From NCBI GenBank assembly GCA_051861445.1, contig JBHYCS010000002.1:186001-250000 (forward strand): a stretch of 64,000 nucleotides of DNA, read 5' to 3'. Of the stretch, positions 44,015 through 55,100 are shown piece by piece. The stretch comes from Parasediminibacterium sp051861445. GTDB taxonomy: Bacteria; Bacteroidota; Bacteroidia; Chitinophagales; Chitinophagaceae. The position numbers and the translations under genes are program-made. Position 1 is the first letter of the stretch. Every line of letters begins with the position of its first letter. Under the pieces are notes generated by a model. It worked only from the letters and a program-made list of their open reading frames with translations. It was not told the DNA's origin and did no database searches.

Positions 44015-47000
44015 TTAAAAAGTTACAGATCCTCCTAATGTATATGTTACGGCTCTTGGATATGGCGTATAATCCCACCCTGGAGAAAGTACAGTATAAC
44101 TACTACTTGGTTGAATAAATGTATAACCAGTACCTGCTGTGTTTGACTGACCCGTTGAACCTGCTGGTGCATTGGCTGGATTAGCTTGACGGAAAGTAGA
44201 CACTTCTGGATCTAAACCTGTGTATTTAGTAATGGTTAATAAATTTTGAACTGTAATGTAAAAACGTACATTGCTTAGTTTCATTTTCTTTAAAACATTA
44301 GCAGGAAGAGAATAATTTAAAGCCAATGTTTTTAACCTTAAAAAAGATCCATCTTCGACAATTCTGTCAGAAATTCTTGTCTGTCCACCAATATCGGTTC
44401 TTAAATTAAACGTAGCTCTAGGTAATTCGTTTGTAGGATTGTTGGGTGTCCAACGATTGGCAAAAGTTGCAAATTGATTGGTATTAATATAGTAGCTACC
44501 ACTTTCAAAAATGTATCTGTTTGCATTTATAATATCATTACCATAACTCCATTGCAAGAATACATTTAATGACCAATTTTTGTAGGTGAAATTGTTGTTT
44601 AAACCACCTATGTGTATTGGCAGTGCTCTACCAATAACTCGTTGATCATTTACATCTATTATACCATCTCCATTAATATCAGAATACTTTGGATCTCCAG
44701 GTTGTATAGGCGTTGTTGCTGGTGTAGTATAACTAGGAATACCAGATTTTAAAACATAGGTTCCATTAGCCAATTTATCAAAATCGGTGTATTGATATAC
44801 GCCACCCCATACATAACCAAAGAATTGAGAAATTGGTTGATTAGCTACGGCTATCCAACCTGTTGGCTGTGATGCAGTTGGGATAGAAGGAAATTGAGCT
44901 GCTGTTTGTCGAACCTCAAATCCTTCATAAAAATCAAGAATTTTATTTTGATTAAAACTAATATTAAAACTACTAGTCCAATTAAATTTCTTGCTATTGA
45001 TATTGGTTGTACTAATAGTAAATTCTAACCCACTATTGCGTACCCTGCCTACATTTTGAAACTGTGTATTAGTTCCATTAGCATATCCGGCATAAAAAGG
45101 TAACGGAACCCCCATCAAGAAATCTTTGGTAATTCTGTTATAATAATCAACCTCTATATTAACCCTATCTTTAAATAAGTTTAAGTTCAATCCTAAATCA
45201 AGTTCTTGACTTCTCTCCCATGTTAAATTATCATTGCCATAAAAGAAGGGAACCATACCTGGTACATACACATTGTTGATAGGATAACCAGCACTATTTT
45301 GTAAATTACCAAATTGAGACAGGTAACTAAAATCTCCTACCTTATTGTTACCGACAGAGCCGTAACTAACTCTAAATTTACCTTCTGTTAATATTTTGCT
45401 TAAACCTTGTGCAAATGGTTCTTTAGAAAACTTCCATGCAAATGCTGCTGAAGGAAATGTTCCCCATTGTTTGCCAGGTGTAAATCGTGAAGAACCATCG
45501 GTACGTACTGTACCCGTAAACAAATATTTGTCTTTATAAGTATAATTAATTCTACTTAAAAAAGAATACAGTTGCCAATGCGATGCACTTGTTAATGGTG
45601 TAGCAGCCTGACCAGAACTAATACTATTAATGCCTAAATATTCTATTGCTTTGGGTATATTAATAGTTCTAAAACCTGAACCTCTATTTTGTGCATACTG
45701 ATAAGTAAAGCCTGCCAAAGCATCAATAGAATGATCTGTACCTATTTTTGTTTTATAGGTTAATGTATTCTCGTTGATGTAATTACTATTTGTTTGTGAA
45801 TTTAATTGAGCATTAATTCCGTTTAAGTTAAGAGGTGTACCTTGAGCGTTGGTAATCAAAGTACCCTGAGAAGTTTTTGAATTATAAAAAACTTCAGAGG
45901 TAGGCTGTGTTGAGTTAAATCCGCCAGAAACCTTAAACTTAAAATTTTTCAAAAAACTATATTCTACAAAAGCATTGATAATAACGGTAGTTGTAGCATT
46001 TTTTCTATACTCGTTTTGTGCTTGTTGCAATGGATTTACCAAATTATCAGGCACAAAAGTGGTATTTGGATTATCGCCCAAAGTAGTGCTATCAAACGCT
46101 GAAGCTTCTAAAGATGGCCCATTTAAAACATCTACCGGTCTAAAACCCCACATATTAGCAATAACACCACCTCCAGGACTTGCCGATGGCAAAGTACCAA
46201 ATGTAGTTGTATTGGCATAACTAACGGTAGTACCAATTCTAAACTTATTGTTTATTTTAGAATCTACTGTAAATCTTGCATCATAACGCTTCATTCCAGT
46301 ATTTATGATGATACCTTTTTGATTTACAAAATTTCCAGAAATAGTGTAGCGTGTATCTTTATTACCACCATTAACACTAACATTATGTGTTTGTAATATA
46401 CCTGTTTGTAAAACCAAATCTTGCCAATCAAATCCTCTTACTGTTTTGTAGTAATCTAAATCTACGCCTTTTGTAGGGTCAATATATCTGTTTCTAAAAA
46501 GATTAACTTGAGATGTTGGTGTACTTCTAATGCTATCTAACTCTAACTGTAATTTTACAAACTCATAAGGGCTCAACATTTCCATACGTTTTGTTTCTCG
46601 TTGAAAAGCAGCAGAAAAGTTATACGTAACTTTTGTGGGACCAGATTTTCCTCGTTTTGTAGAAATAATAACGACTCCATTTGCACCTCTAGCTCCATAA
46701 ATTGCTATTGAAGAAGCGTCTTTCAAAATTTCTAAAGATTCAATATCATTTGGGTTAATTGAATTTAAATCAAAGTTTTCTATCGGAAAACCATCTACTA
46801 CATATAGCGGTGATGCATCTTGTGTAACACTACTACCTCTTACAATAATTTGTGGAGCTGAACCTGGTTGTCCATCGTTAGAACTTACTCTTACACCAGC
46901 AACTCTTCCACCTAAGGCATCAGCAAAAGAAGTAACATTTGCTTTTTGCATGTCTTCTACACTAGCCTTTGCTACCGAACCTGTTAAATCTTTTCTACGT

Positions 47001-47398
47001 ACTTGTCCGTAACCAATTACCACTACATCATTCAAAGATGAAACTTCCAATTTCATACTTACATCTAATTTGTTAGAAGCACCAATTCCTCTTTCAGTAG
47101 TAGCATAACCCACAAAACTAAATACCAATAAAGCTTTCTTGTTTGGTACTTGAATCTTGTAATTGCCTTCAGCATTTGTTACCGTTGTTTTGGTAGTACC
47201 CTTAATGTTTACAGAAACGCCTTCCATGGCAACTCCTACACCATCTGTAACCACACCTGTAATTGTAACATTACCCTGTGCTTGTAGACTATTTACCTGC
47301 ATTAATAAAAACGTAACAACCAAAAAATGTATTAATATTTTGGAACAATTGAAAAAGGTTTGCTGAAGCAGCATCTTGGAAAGAGACTTTTTTTTCAT
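44015..47398 (-). CDS. SusC-like TonB-dependent glycan transporter (second PUL)
   Basis: A 1127-residue outer-membrane importer. The signal peptide region is long (hydrophobic core about 22-40, cleavage near LQAQ). A carboxypeptidase-regulatory-like domain follows (GNVTITGVVTDGVGVAMEGVSV), then the SusC motif LNDVVVIGYGQVRRKDLTGSV, plug motifs IIVRGSSVTQDASPLYVVDGFP and ILKDASSIAIYGARGANGVVIISTKRGK, and the barrel ending in VTYTLGGSVTF. No STN domain is seen. The 277-base spacer upstream contains a LacI-type palindrome about 108 bases before the start, which suggests it has its own promoter although the genes upstream run in the same direction. Confidence 0.97.
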   Translation of the reverse strand: MKKKSLSKMLLQQTFFNCSKILIHFLVVTFLLMQVNSLQAQGNVTITGVVTDGVGVAMEGVSVNIKGTTKTTVTNAEGNYKIQVPNKKALLVFSFVGYATTERGIGASNKLDVSMKLEVSSLNDVVVIGYGQVRRKDLTGSVAKASVEDMQKANVTSFADALGGRVAGVRVSSNDGQPGSAPQIIVRGSSVTQDASPLYVVDGFPIENFDLNSINPNDIESLEILKDASSIAIYGARGANGVVIISTKRGKSGPTKVTYNFSAAFQRETKRMEMLSPYEFVKLQLELDSIRSTPTSQVNLFRNRYIDPTKGVDLDYYKTVRGFDWQDLVLQTGILQTHNVSVNGGNKDTRYTISGNFVNQKGIIINTGMKRYDARFTVDSKINNKFRIGTTVSYANTTTFGTLPSASPGGGVIANMWGFRPVDVLNGPSLEASAFDSTTLGDNPNTTFVPDNLVNPLQQAQNEYRKNATTTVIINAFVEYSFLKNFKFKVSGGFNSTQPTSEVFYNSKTSQGTLITNAQGTPLNLNGINAQLNSQTNSNYINENTLTYKTKIGTDHSIDALAGFTYQYAQNRGSGFRTINIPKAIEYLGINSISSGQAATPLTSASHWQLYSFLSRINYTYKDKYLFTGTVRTDGSSRFTPGKQWGTFPSAAFAWKFSKEPFAQGLSKILTEGKFRVSYGSVGNNKVGDFSYLSQFGNLQNSAGYPINNVYVPGMVPFFYGNDNLTWERSQELDLGLNLNLFKDRVNIEVDYYNRITKDFLMGVPLPFYAGYANGTNTQFQNVGRVRNSGLEFTISTTNINSKKFNWTSSFNISFNQNKILDFYEGFEVRQTAAQFPSIPTASQPTGWIAVANQPISQFFGYVWGGVYQYTDFDKLANGTYVLKSGIPSYTTPATTPIQPGDPKYSDINGDGIIDVNDQRVIGRALPIHIGGLNNNFTYKNWSLNVFLQWSYGNDIINANRYIFESGSYYINTNQFATFANRWTPNNPTNELPRATFNLRTDIGGQTRISDRIVEDGSFLRLKTLALNYSLPANVLKKMKLSNVRFYITVQNLLTITKYTGLDPEVSTFRQANPANAPAGSTGQSNTAGTGYTFIQPSSSYTVLSPGWDYTPYPRAVTYTLGGSVTF

Positions 47399-47505
47399 TT
47401 GGCAGCTATTTTATAAACTAGAAACTATAACCAATACAATTTAATATATATTGTATTTTCAAGTTGCAAGTAATCTTATTTATGGCAATGTAATTGATAA
47501 AATTA

Positions 47506-47519
47506 CGAAACCGGTTTCG
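47506..47519. promoter_or_regulatory. LacI-type operator-like palindrome
   Basis: CGAAACCGGTTTCG is a perfect 14-bp palindrome with the central CCGG and flanking AAA/TTT typical of LacI-family operators. It has no loop, so it is not a hairpin terminator, even though a T run follows on the plus strand. It lies in the 277-base spacer between the DUF4861 gene and susC. No LacI-family gene is visible in the window. Confidence 0.5.
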
Positions 47520-47675
47520 CTTTTTTTTATTATCAAGATGCAGCAATTAGAGAAGATACATAAGAAGAGGGTAATGTACAATAAAATAATTACTGGCGTT
47601 ACTTCTAAACTTTATTTAAAAAAAGCAGATATATATGAATAACAATACCCTTAGCTAATTATTCAATATAATTTA

Positions 47676-48992
47676 TTATTTAGCAGTTATGATTTTCACT
47701 TGTACTGTAGCTGTTATTTTATCGATAAATGATTTTAAATATGTTACAAAAAATTCTTCGTTTTTAAACCGTACATCCGACAATTCCCAACAAGCGACAC
47801 TGTAATACGTTATTGGTTTTGCAGATACTGGTTTTAATTTAGCAAAATAACTAGATGCAAAAGCACCAGCATCTGGAGATTTTCCCCATCCTTGATAGGT
47901 TGTCTTTGGAATAATAATAGCCATACCTAAAATATATTCCTTATTATATGTTTGATAGTCGTGTGTATACAATACCACCCAATTTTCTGTTTCAAATGTT
48001 TGTAGCGGTTTGTTGGTTGCGGCTTTTGGCAAACCAACAACCAAAGTATCGGTTAATTGCAACGATTGTACATTTACCGTATTTTGATAAGCATACATAT
48101 CGGGCCAAATAGTTGGCTCTTCTTGCACTTGATAGGTTGACGTAGCATTGGGTTTCCAATTTTGATATTGTATAGAAAAGGAAGCATACAGAGGACCATT
48201 ATTAATAATCTTCAATTTTGTAGCCTCTACAGTATGTACACTATCATTAGCGGTAACACCAATTCTGTACAATTGATTTTTCTGCAACAATCCAATGCCG
48301 CCTAAACCTACAGACAGACCATTGGCTGTACCTACTGGTAAAATATCTCTACCCCAATCTTTTAAAACATGGTAATTGTCTTCAACTTCGCCTTTTGAAG
48401 AAATGCCAACACTATCTGGACTAATAGCTTCTATTCTTTTTCCAAAAACATCTTTTGCATTTCTGCCATCAAAATAATGTCTGAAACCTACTTTGTTGTT
48501 TTCCCATGTTGGGCCATCGGTTTGATATGGTTGAAAACCAATAAGCTTCAACAACATATTGGGATAAAATGTGTCTGAATTAAGTTTCACTAATTCGCCA
48601 TTTTTAGACGTCCTTTTTCTAAAACGAATATTTACTTTATTGACTATTGTAGGTTTAATATTTGTCCAAGAAAGCGTATACGTTGCTGTTTCATGTGCAT
48701 TTAAATTGGCTTGAAAAAATAGTTGCTTTTCTTTTTTGATGGAGGATGATTGTATAAGTTGTGCATCAATCATTTGATTCAATTGATTTTTTACAATGGG
48801 ATAAATGAATTGTTTGTTTGGATGCATTGATACTTTTGACAATGTTACAAACACTTCTTTTTGCTCAATACTAAGATTTGATTGATTGCTAACTTTTAAT
48901 TGAATAGGTTTAAATACTTGTTTTGTTTGTGCTTGTATTTGAAAAGAAATACAGATGGTTATTAAGATTATAAAAAAAGAATTTTTTTTCAT
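47676..48992 (-). CDS. DUF4861 secreted protein
   Basis: A 438-residue exported protein counted from the ATG at 48992 (signal peptide MKKNSFFIILITICISFQIQA). The stretch DGPTWENNKVGFRHYFDGRNAKDVFGKR is the hallmark of DUF4861, and VEDNYHVLKDWGRDILPVG and EEPTIWPDMYAYQNTV are also conserved-looking. DUF4861 proteins are often found in pectin- or uronan-degrading PULs beside lyases, and their enzymatic role is not settled. The gene is downstream of the second beta-helix gene on the same strand and upstream of susC. Confidence 0.85.
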   Translation of the reverse strand: MKKNSFFIILITICISFQIQAQTKQVFKPIQLKVSNQSNLSIEQKEVFVTLSKVSMHPNKQFIYPIVKNQLNQMIDAQLIQSSSIKKEKQLFFQANLNAHETATYTLSWTNIKPTIVNKVNIRFRKRTSKNGELVKLNSDTFYPNMLLKLIGFQPYQTDGPTWENNKVGFRHYFDGRNAKDVFGKRIEAISPDSVGISSKGEVEDNYHVLKDWGRDILPVGTANGLSVGLGGIGLLQKNQLYRIGVTANDSVHTVEATKLKIINNGPLYASFSIQYQNWKPNATSTYQVQEEPTIWPDMYAYQNTVNVQSLQLTDTLVVGLPKAATNKPLQTFETENWVVLYTHDYQTYNKEYILGMAIIIPKTTYQGWGKSPDAGAFASSYFAKLKPVSAKPITYYSVACWELSDVRFKNEEFFVTYLKSFIDKITATVQVKIITAK

Positions 48993-49117
48993 ACTGTTTT
49001 TAAATTGAAGATATAAATGTAGTTGATGCATTGAAAAAAGTTGGTTTGTTGAATAAAGATATTCAGTTGAAGAGTGCGACGCAACGGTTGCTGCTAGTAG
49101 TACTATCTATGATTACA

Positions 49118-52100
49118 TTATTCTTTATTTACGATAAATTTTGTTTGTGTAATGAATTTATTATTGTGTGGTGCTATTTGCAATAAATATACACCGTTTG
49201 ACAAGTGAAATGTAGGCAAGTGTATTGTATTGATGCCATTGTAAATTGGTATTACTTGTGTAGATACAATTTTCCCTATTTCGTTTGTTATTAGCAAGTT
49301 TGCTTTAGTTGATGCTCCGATATGCTGATATAGAAAAGTTAACTGACTTTTCACAGGATTTGGATATACTTTAATTCGTTGATTTTGGTAACAATGATTT
49401 GACAATGAGAGTGTTTTACTATACGTAAAATCACCTGTTGCATCTATCATTTTTAACCGATAAAAAGCTGGCTCTGGTTGTAGTATAGTTGTGCTGTAGT
49501 TGCATTTTTTGTTTTCCTGATTACATTGTGCAGCTATATTTTGTAAAACTTGAAACTGTATACCATCTTTACTTGTTTGTAGTTGAAACTGTTGCACATT
49601 AACCTCATTATTTGTAACCCATTGCAATTGGGTTTTACATTCATTTTGTTGAGCAGTAAATGATATTAATTGTAACGGCAAACTCCCTACTATATTTATA
49701 TTTATAGGTGTTGTAGCAAATTGCCAATTCGGTGCATCGTATACTACTGCTGTAATAGAATGATTACCCGGTGTTGCTGATAACCAATTTACAGTATATA
49801 CAACAGAATCGAAACTGCTTACTAAAACGGTTGGATTGATAGATGTAATTTCACTACCATTATCGAAGAATTTAACACTTGAGATACAACGTGCAATATT
49901 TGGATTTTTTGCTTTTACTCGTAAGGTTAATGTTGTGGGAAATGTAAAGTTGTTGTTACTTGTAACTGTTGTACTTATCTCTGGTTTAATGCCTTGAATA
50001 ATTTGATTATTGGTTAATGTTGTTCTAAAAGAATCGGTATATAATCCAATTCTATGCAAACGCCAATCGGTACTACAAGTTCTTGCAAAAGCTCCAGTTC
50101 TTTTTAAACTATCAATTAAAAATGGCTTTATTGGGTTTCTTAAAATACCAGAAAGTTTTAAATTGTTTGCCACAACAAATCTATACGATGTAAATGGATG
50201 TTGTGTTTGAGCATAAGTTGAATTCGTTGTTCCATCTGTATTAAACAAACTAGCATCTGAAACATTACGAATTACTTGGGTATTTGAAATAAAAACATTG
50301 CATGTAAGTCTTGGCCAAATACGAGAAGTATATGCTTTGTTAATTGTTGCATTGGCTACCATATCTGCAACTTCTGGATAAGCAGATCTATACACAGCAC
50401 TTGCATTATAGATTGATTTTAAACTATCGTAAAAAGGTTTAAATGATGGATCGGTATCTATTGTAACATTAATGTTTGTAGCAGGATTGTTGTTAATAAC
50501 AATGCTATTGGTGTACGTATTAAAATAACCGCCATTGTTTTGCATTCCATACAAATTATTGGCATCTATATTATAAGAAGAGCTGTCGCCTTGAGAACCA
50601 TTATCGTAAAAAGTGCTTTTGCCTAAAGGAGAATCATGTACATAATTGTATCGAATTTTATTACCTCTACTTTTGGGTCCTGTGGCTCTGTAAAAAGCAC
50701 CCATATCTTCATAGGTTCTAATAATATCGAACAACTCATTGTATTCCATTACATTGTTATTACCATCGTATAAAATACCTACATGTGGTGTTCCATGAAT
50801 TTTATTATTGGCTGCATAAGCACCAATTACTGTTTTTAAATTAATGGCTGCACTGTAAATAGCTACTTCTTTAGCAAAATTGTAAATATGATTGTTAACC
50901 ACTCTGTGATTACATGGTTTTAATAATAGTTGATCTGCATTAAATGCTGCTGTAGATGCAGGTGCAACAATAACACCACCTTGTCCAAGCTCATATAAAT
51001 TACAGCTTTTAACCTCACAATTACTGCCACCAATAATACTAATTGCATTACCTGAACAATAAGAAATATCAGCACCTGCAATGGTTACATTATTACAATT
51101 ACTCAGAAACATTCCGTCTGATGCACCACTTTTTATGGCAATGCCTTCAATGTTTACATAATTTACATTCGTTAAAGAAATAGGATATGCCAAATGATCG
51201 CTTGCATAAGATAACTGCCCATTTTCTGGCAGCCACATATATAACATTTTGGTAGAAAAATTAATTGCCCATTCTCCCTCTTTATCTATTTCTTCTACTA
51301 AGTTTATTGCAACGTAAGGTTCTTTTCCATTACCTGCTGGCTGTGTATATTTATCGCCAATTCCACCATTAACACCAACTGTTTGTACAATTATACTATC
51401 AACAGTGCTAATAGATAATGTTTTTATAAATGATATTTGCCAAGGCACACGCCAATTTCCTTTTAACCATAATCCATCTCTTACTGCTTTATCCCAAAAT
51501 TTTCCTCTATCGTCTCTATATTTAAAACTTCCACCAGGAACAGAGCGATTACTACCATTTGTAAGTACTGTTCTTATTCGCATTAAACCCGTATCATTTG
51601 GATATTGAGACATTGGTAAAATGTTACTATCACTATAAAAAATAGGCCAACGAACTGTTCCTGTTTCAAAGGCGTTTGGCCACACATTCATGTTAGATAA
51701 ATTATAGTTTGTAAGATTTAATTGAACCACTTTTGATTTAGCTGTAGTATTTATAATTCTAGCTTTTATACTATCAGGAATAGGTTGAAAATCGGTTCTG
51801 CTTAATAAATTAATCGGTTGAAAAATAGCTTTATGTTGATTAACTGCTCGATAGTTTAATGGTGCATTGACAGTTCTAGCATCGGTAGCATCTAAAACAA
51901 TTCTATTGGTTCTATAGTTTCCATCTAACAACCAAATAGTACAAGGTACATTGGCATTTGATTTTGCCACTACTCTTGCTTGTGCCAATGTAATAGGATT
52001 AGTAATACTAGCACCATTGCCTGTGCTTGCACCTGTAGGTGAAACATAAATATTTACTGTTTGTGCTTGTATAAAAGTTGAAGCTAAAATCAAAAAGCAG

Positions 52101-52144
52101 CAAACAATACTTTTTATATAGAACATAATTAGTTTACAATTCAT
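49118..52144 (-). CDS. T9SS-exported parallel beta-helix protein, possibly GH141-like
   Basis: A 1008-residue protein with a signal peptide ending near FIQAQ, then VNIYVSPTGASTGNGASITNPITLAQARVVAK, the opening of secreted right-handed beta-helix enzymes. EIDKEGEWAINFSTKMLYMWLPENG and the helix coils (GASDGMFLSNCNNVTIAGADISYCSGNAISIIGGSNCEVKSCNLYELGQGG region, about 330-380) follow. The GEW...LYMWLP segment before the helix is seen in GH141-type proteins and relatives. A fibronectin-like domain (LPLQLISFTAQQNECKTQLQWV) and a T9SS type A sorting domain (IKVYPNPVKSQLTFLY, end FIVNKE) close the protein. Catalytic residues could not be assigned. Surface-exposed glycan hydrolase or lyase is likely. 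Confidence 0.75.
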   Translation of the reverse strand: MNCKLIMFYIKSIVCCFLILASTFIQAQTVNIYVSPTGASTGNGASITNPITLAQARVVAKSNANVPCTIWLLDGNYRTNRIVLDATDARTVNAPLNYRAVNQHKAIFQPINLLSRTDFQPIPDSIKARIINTTAKSKVVQLNLTNYNLSNMNVWPNAFETGTVRWPIFYSDSNILPMSQYPNDTGLMRIRTVLTNGSNRSVPGGSFKYRDDRGKFWDKAVRDGLWLKGNWRVPWQISFIKTLSISTVDSIIVQTVGVNGGIGDKYTQPAGNGKEPYVAINLVEEIDKEGEWAINFSTKMLYMWLPENGQLSYASDHLAYPISLTNVNYVNIEGIAIKSGASDGMFLSNCNNVTIAGADISYCSGNAISIIGGSNCEVKSCNLYELGQGGVIVAPASTAAFNADQLLLKPCNHRVVNNHIYNFAKEVAIYSAAINLKTVIGAYAANNKIHGTPHVGILYDGNNNVMEYNELFDIIRTYEDMGAFYRATGPKSRGNKIRYNYVHDSPLGKSTFYDNGSQGDSSSYNIDANNLYGMQNNGGYFNTYTNSIVINNNPATNINVTIDTDPSFKPFYDSLKSIYNASAVYRSAYPEVADMVANATINKAYTSRIWPRLTCNVFISNTQVIRNVSDASLFNTDGTTNSTYAQTQHPFTSYRFVVANNLKLSGILRNPIKPFLIDSLKRTGAFARTCSTDWRLHRIGLYTDSFRTTLTNNQIIQGIKPEISTTVTSNNNFTFPTTLTLRVKAKNPNIARCISSVKFFDNGSEITSINPTVLVSSFDSVVYTVNWLSATPGNHSITAVVYDAPNWQFATTPININIVGSLPLQLISFTAQQNECKTQLQWVTNNEVNVQQFQLQTSKDGIQFQVLQNIAAQCNQENKKCNYSTTILQPEPAFYRLKMIDATGDFTYSKTLSLSNHCYQNQRIKVYPNPVKSQLTFLYQHIGASTKANLLITNEIGKIVSTQVIPIYNGINTIHLPTFHLSNGVYLLQIAPHNNKFITQTKFIVNKE

Positions 52145-52165
52145 AACTTTTTAATTGTGTATCAG

Positions 52166-55100
52166 TTACTTTAATCGATAATTGTATAATCGTTTTACTT
52201 CATCGGCTTGTAAAAAACTATCGAATAATTGCACATAATCTATCTCTGCATTAATTCCTGTAAAAAAGTCTAATGCATCGGTCATAATATCTTTTGTACC
52301 ATCGGCTGTTGCAACTAAATTTCCATTAAGGTATAAAGACATTTTTTGTTCACTAGCAGTTAGTACAACATGTTGCCACTCATTCAATTTAATTTTTCCA
52401 CCGTTCAATCTATTTGGCATTGCAGTAATATTGCCATTATTTAAGGCACAAGAAATGGTTTTATATCCTTTACCAAAAGCATTGTAACCATCTTTCCCAA
52501 ATAGCTTACCATTTAGTTCATTTGTTTTAAACCAAACAGCAACCGTAAGTGCATTTTCACGCATCACCATTTCGTAGAGTTTTAACCCTGGCTTATTGGT
52601 GCTACCTCTAGAAACATTTACATCTACATTTTTAGAGAACAACGAATTAACTGCTTTCACTTGCAATGCTTTTCCTTGAATACCTGTTGCTGGTTTAGAA
52701 ACTGGACTTATCCAAACTTTATACTTTGCTTGAATAGGATATAAACTTGAAGTACCATTCCATTGTTGAAACTGTAAAATTCCCATTGATGCAGATTCTG
52801 GAACCAATACTTTTTTAAACTGAATAATACTAGGTGCAGTAACGGCTTTATCTTGAACAAAAGCTACTGCAGTTAATATTTGAGTTTGATGAACTTGAAT
52901 ATTTGTTTTAAAAATTGGCGATTGCAAATTTGGTATAGACCCATCGAGTGTGTAACGAATTTGAGCATTAGTAGCCTTATTAAAAACTAAATTGAGTGTT
53001 ACACTATCATAAATTTCTAGCTGTTGCTTTTGTGTTGCAACACCATTTACCTGAATTTGCACCAATGATGATCGGTATAAATTATTTGCATTTAAACTAA
53101 TTATTTGTTCATCTGGTAATTGTACAGTACAGCTTGCTTCTCCTGTTCCAAAACGCAATGAAATTTTGTGCCAACCTTGCAGCAGCATTGCTTTTCCTGA
53201 TAAATTTCTTCCATAAACACCTCTTTGCAAAACAATTGTATTTCCAACTTTTAATTGACTTTGACAGCTTGCTTGTGTGCCACCTAAACCTGCATTTGCC
53301 CCCTCTCTATAAGGCATTTGAAATTGATATTCACCTGTAGTAGCTGCATAAAAATATCCGTTGTAAACTCTTACACTATTTCTACTATTGGCAGCTTCCA
53401 TAGTTTGTACTTGTTCACTTACAATAGGCTGAACTTGATCTATATCTAAAAAATCTGCATCTCTTCTTTTACCTGTTCTATCAAATAATTGCATTTCTAA
53501 TCCAGGCTCTAACATTGGAATATTTGTAACTGGCTGTAACCATTGTTTATTTGATTGAGTAATTGTGGATGGATTGATTGATTTAATATCGGTGCTAGAA
53601 ATATTTTGTAAGCCACCGCCTTCAATTTGATAATTAACTGAAAATGGCATTATGGGTAAACTATTGCTATTCCAAAAAAGAGGATCACAAATAATTAGTT
53701 GTAGAGCATGCCAACCTTTTGCTAAAACTACCTCTCCTTTTCGTACAGCTTGTTGTTGATGAAACACACCTATTTCTTCTACAACGGTTTGATTGGCTAA
53801 TTCTAATAAAACAGGGCCACATGAGTTTACATGAAATGTATAAACGCCATTTTGTTTGGCATAAAAATAACCGGAGAACTTATAAAAACCTTTTACTTGT
53901 TCAGCTAATGGTTTGGTAGGTGTAAACATAGGCAACTGAAAATCTTCTACAAAAGTTGCATAGCTAGGTTTATAGTTGCTTAAGTTGGGCAACATAATTT
54001 TAGCACTATCAAAAAAGCCTTTATCATCGTACAATTTTGTATTGATTTCAAATAGCTGCACACTTAACCCATTTTTAGACAAAGCTGGTAAATCAGCAAT
54101 TGCTTGTGGTAGTTTTTTAACAATAAATTGAGCAATAGTAGTGTTGCTTGCATTGCTATTTCCAAACTTCCAATTTGTATAAAATGTTTTTGCTTTTACA
54201 ACCAACGATTTGTTAATAATAATTGGTTGATTATAAATAGTAGATGTAATGGTTGGCTCTGTACCATCTAGTGTATACCTGATTTCTGCAGGTGCTTCAG
54301 GATATTTAAATTGAAGCGTTGTTTGATTATTTATTAAATAAACTGGCGTTTTTTGTTCCTGTCTTGTATAACGAAAATCACTTGGATTATATTCTTGATT
54401 GCGTATAATTAAAACAGGTTGTGTAGGTGTTGCTGCACTATTAATTGTAGGCTTTGCATTTCGTTGCATTTGAAACACAGTTCTTCCACCATCTGTATTT
54501 AAAAATTGATATTCATCTTTCTGTTCTTTAATTTCAATATTCAAAACAGTTCTAGTTTTATTCCAAACTGTTTGTGGTAAAGGATCGCCATATTTATATG
54601 GATATACCAACACTTTAAATTCTGGTGAAACTGCAATCGCAGGAATGGTTACCAAACTATATCCTTGAAATTTTTCTAGTTTAGGAATTGGAAATCCATA
54701 GTTGGTATTTCTCCATAACACCCTTATTAAACACAAAGGATCACCTTTCTTTAAAATAGCTTTGCCTGTAGCACTATCTCTTTTAATGGGTCCTTTAGCA
54801 ATAATTAAATCACTCATTCTATTTGCAGCAGGTTCGGTATTTTGAAAAACAATTTCGGGTGTAATTGCTTCAACCAATTCGGCATCAATAGGTACAGAAA
54901 TATTCCATTCGAATAAATGCGATTGATTATCTTTTTGTGCATCATCAATTACCAATAAGTATGGGTATTTTCCTTTAGCAACTTGTACGGTTCTATAAGC
55001 TTTAAGCATTGTATTAAATGGCTTATAACTTTCTACTAAACGTGTTTCTCCGCTCCATGGACCATAATCGGTATGAGCATAACCATGATTCCAACGAATG

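Noticed and set aside
47506..47535. The CCGG palindrome plus T run as a terminator
   Set aside because: The palindrome has no loop bases and would not fold into a stable hairpin; an operator is the better reading.
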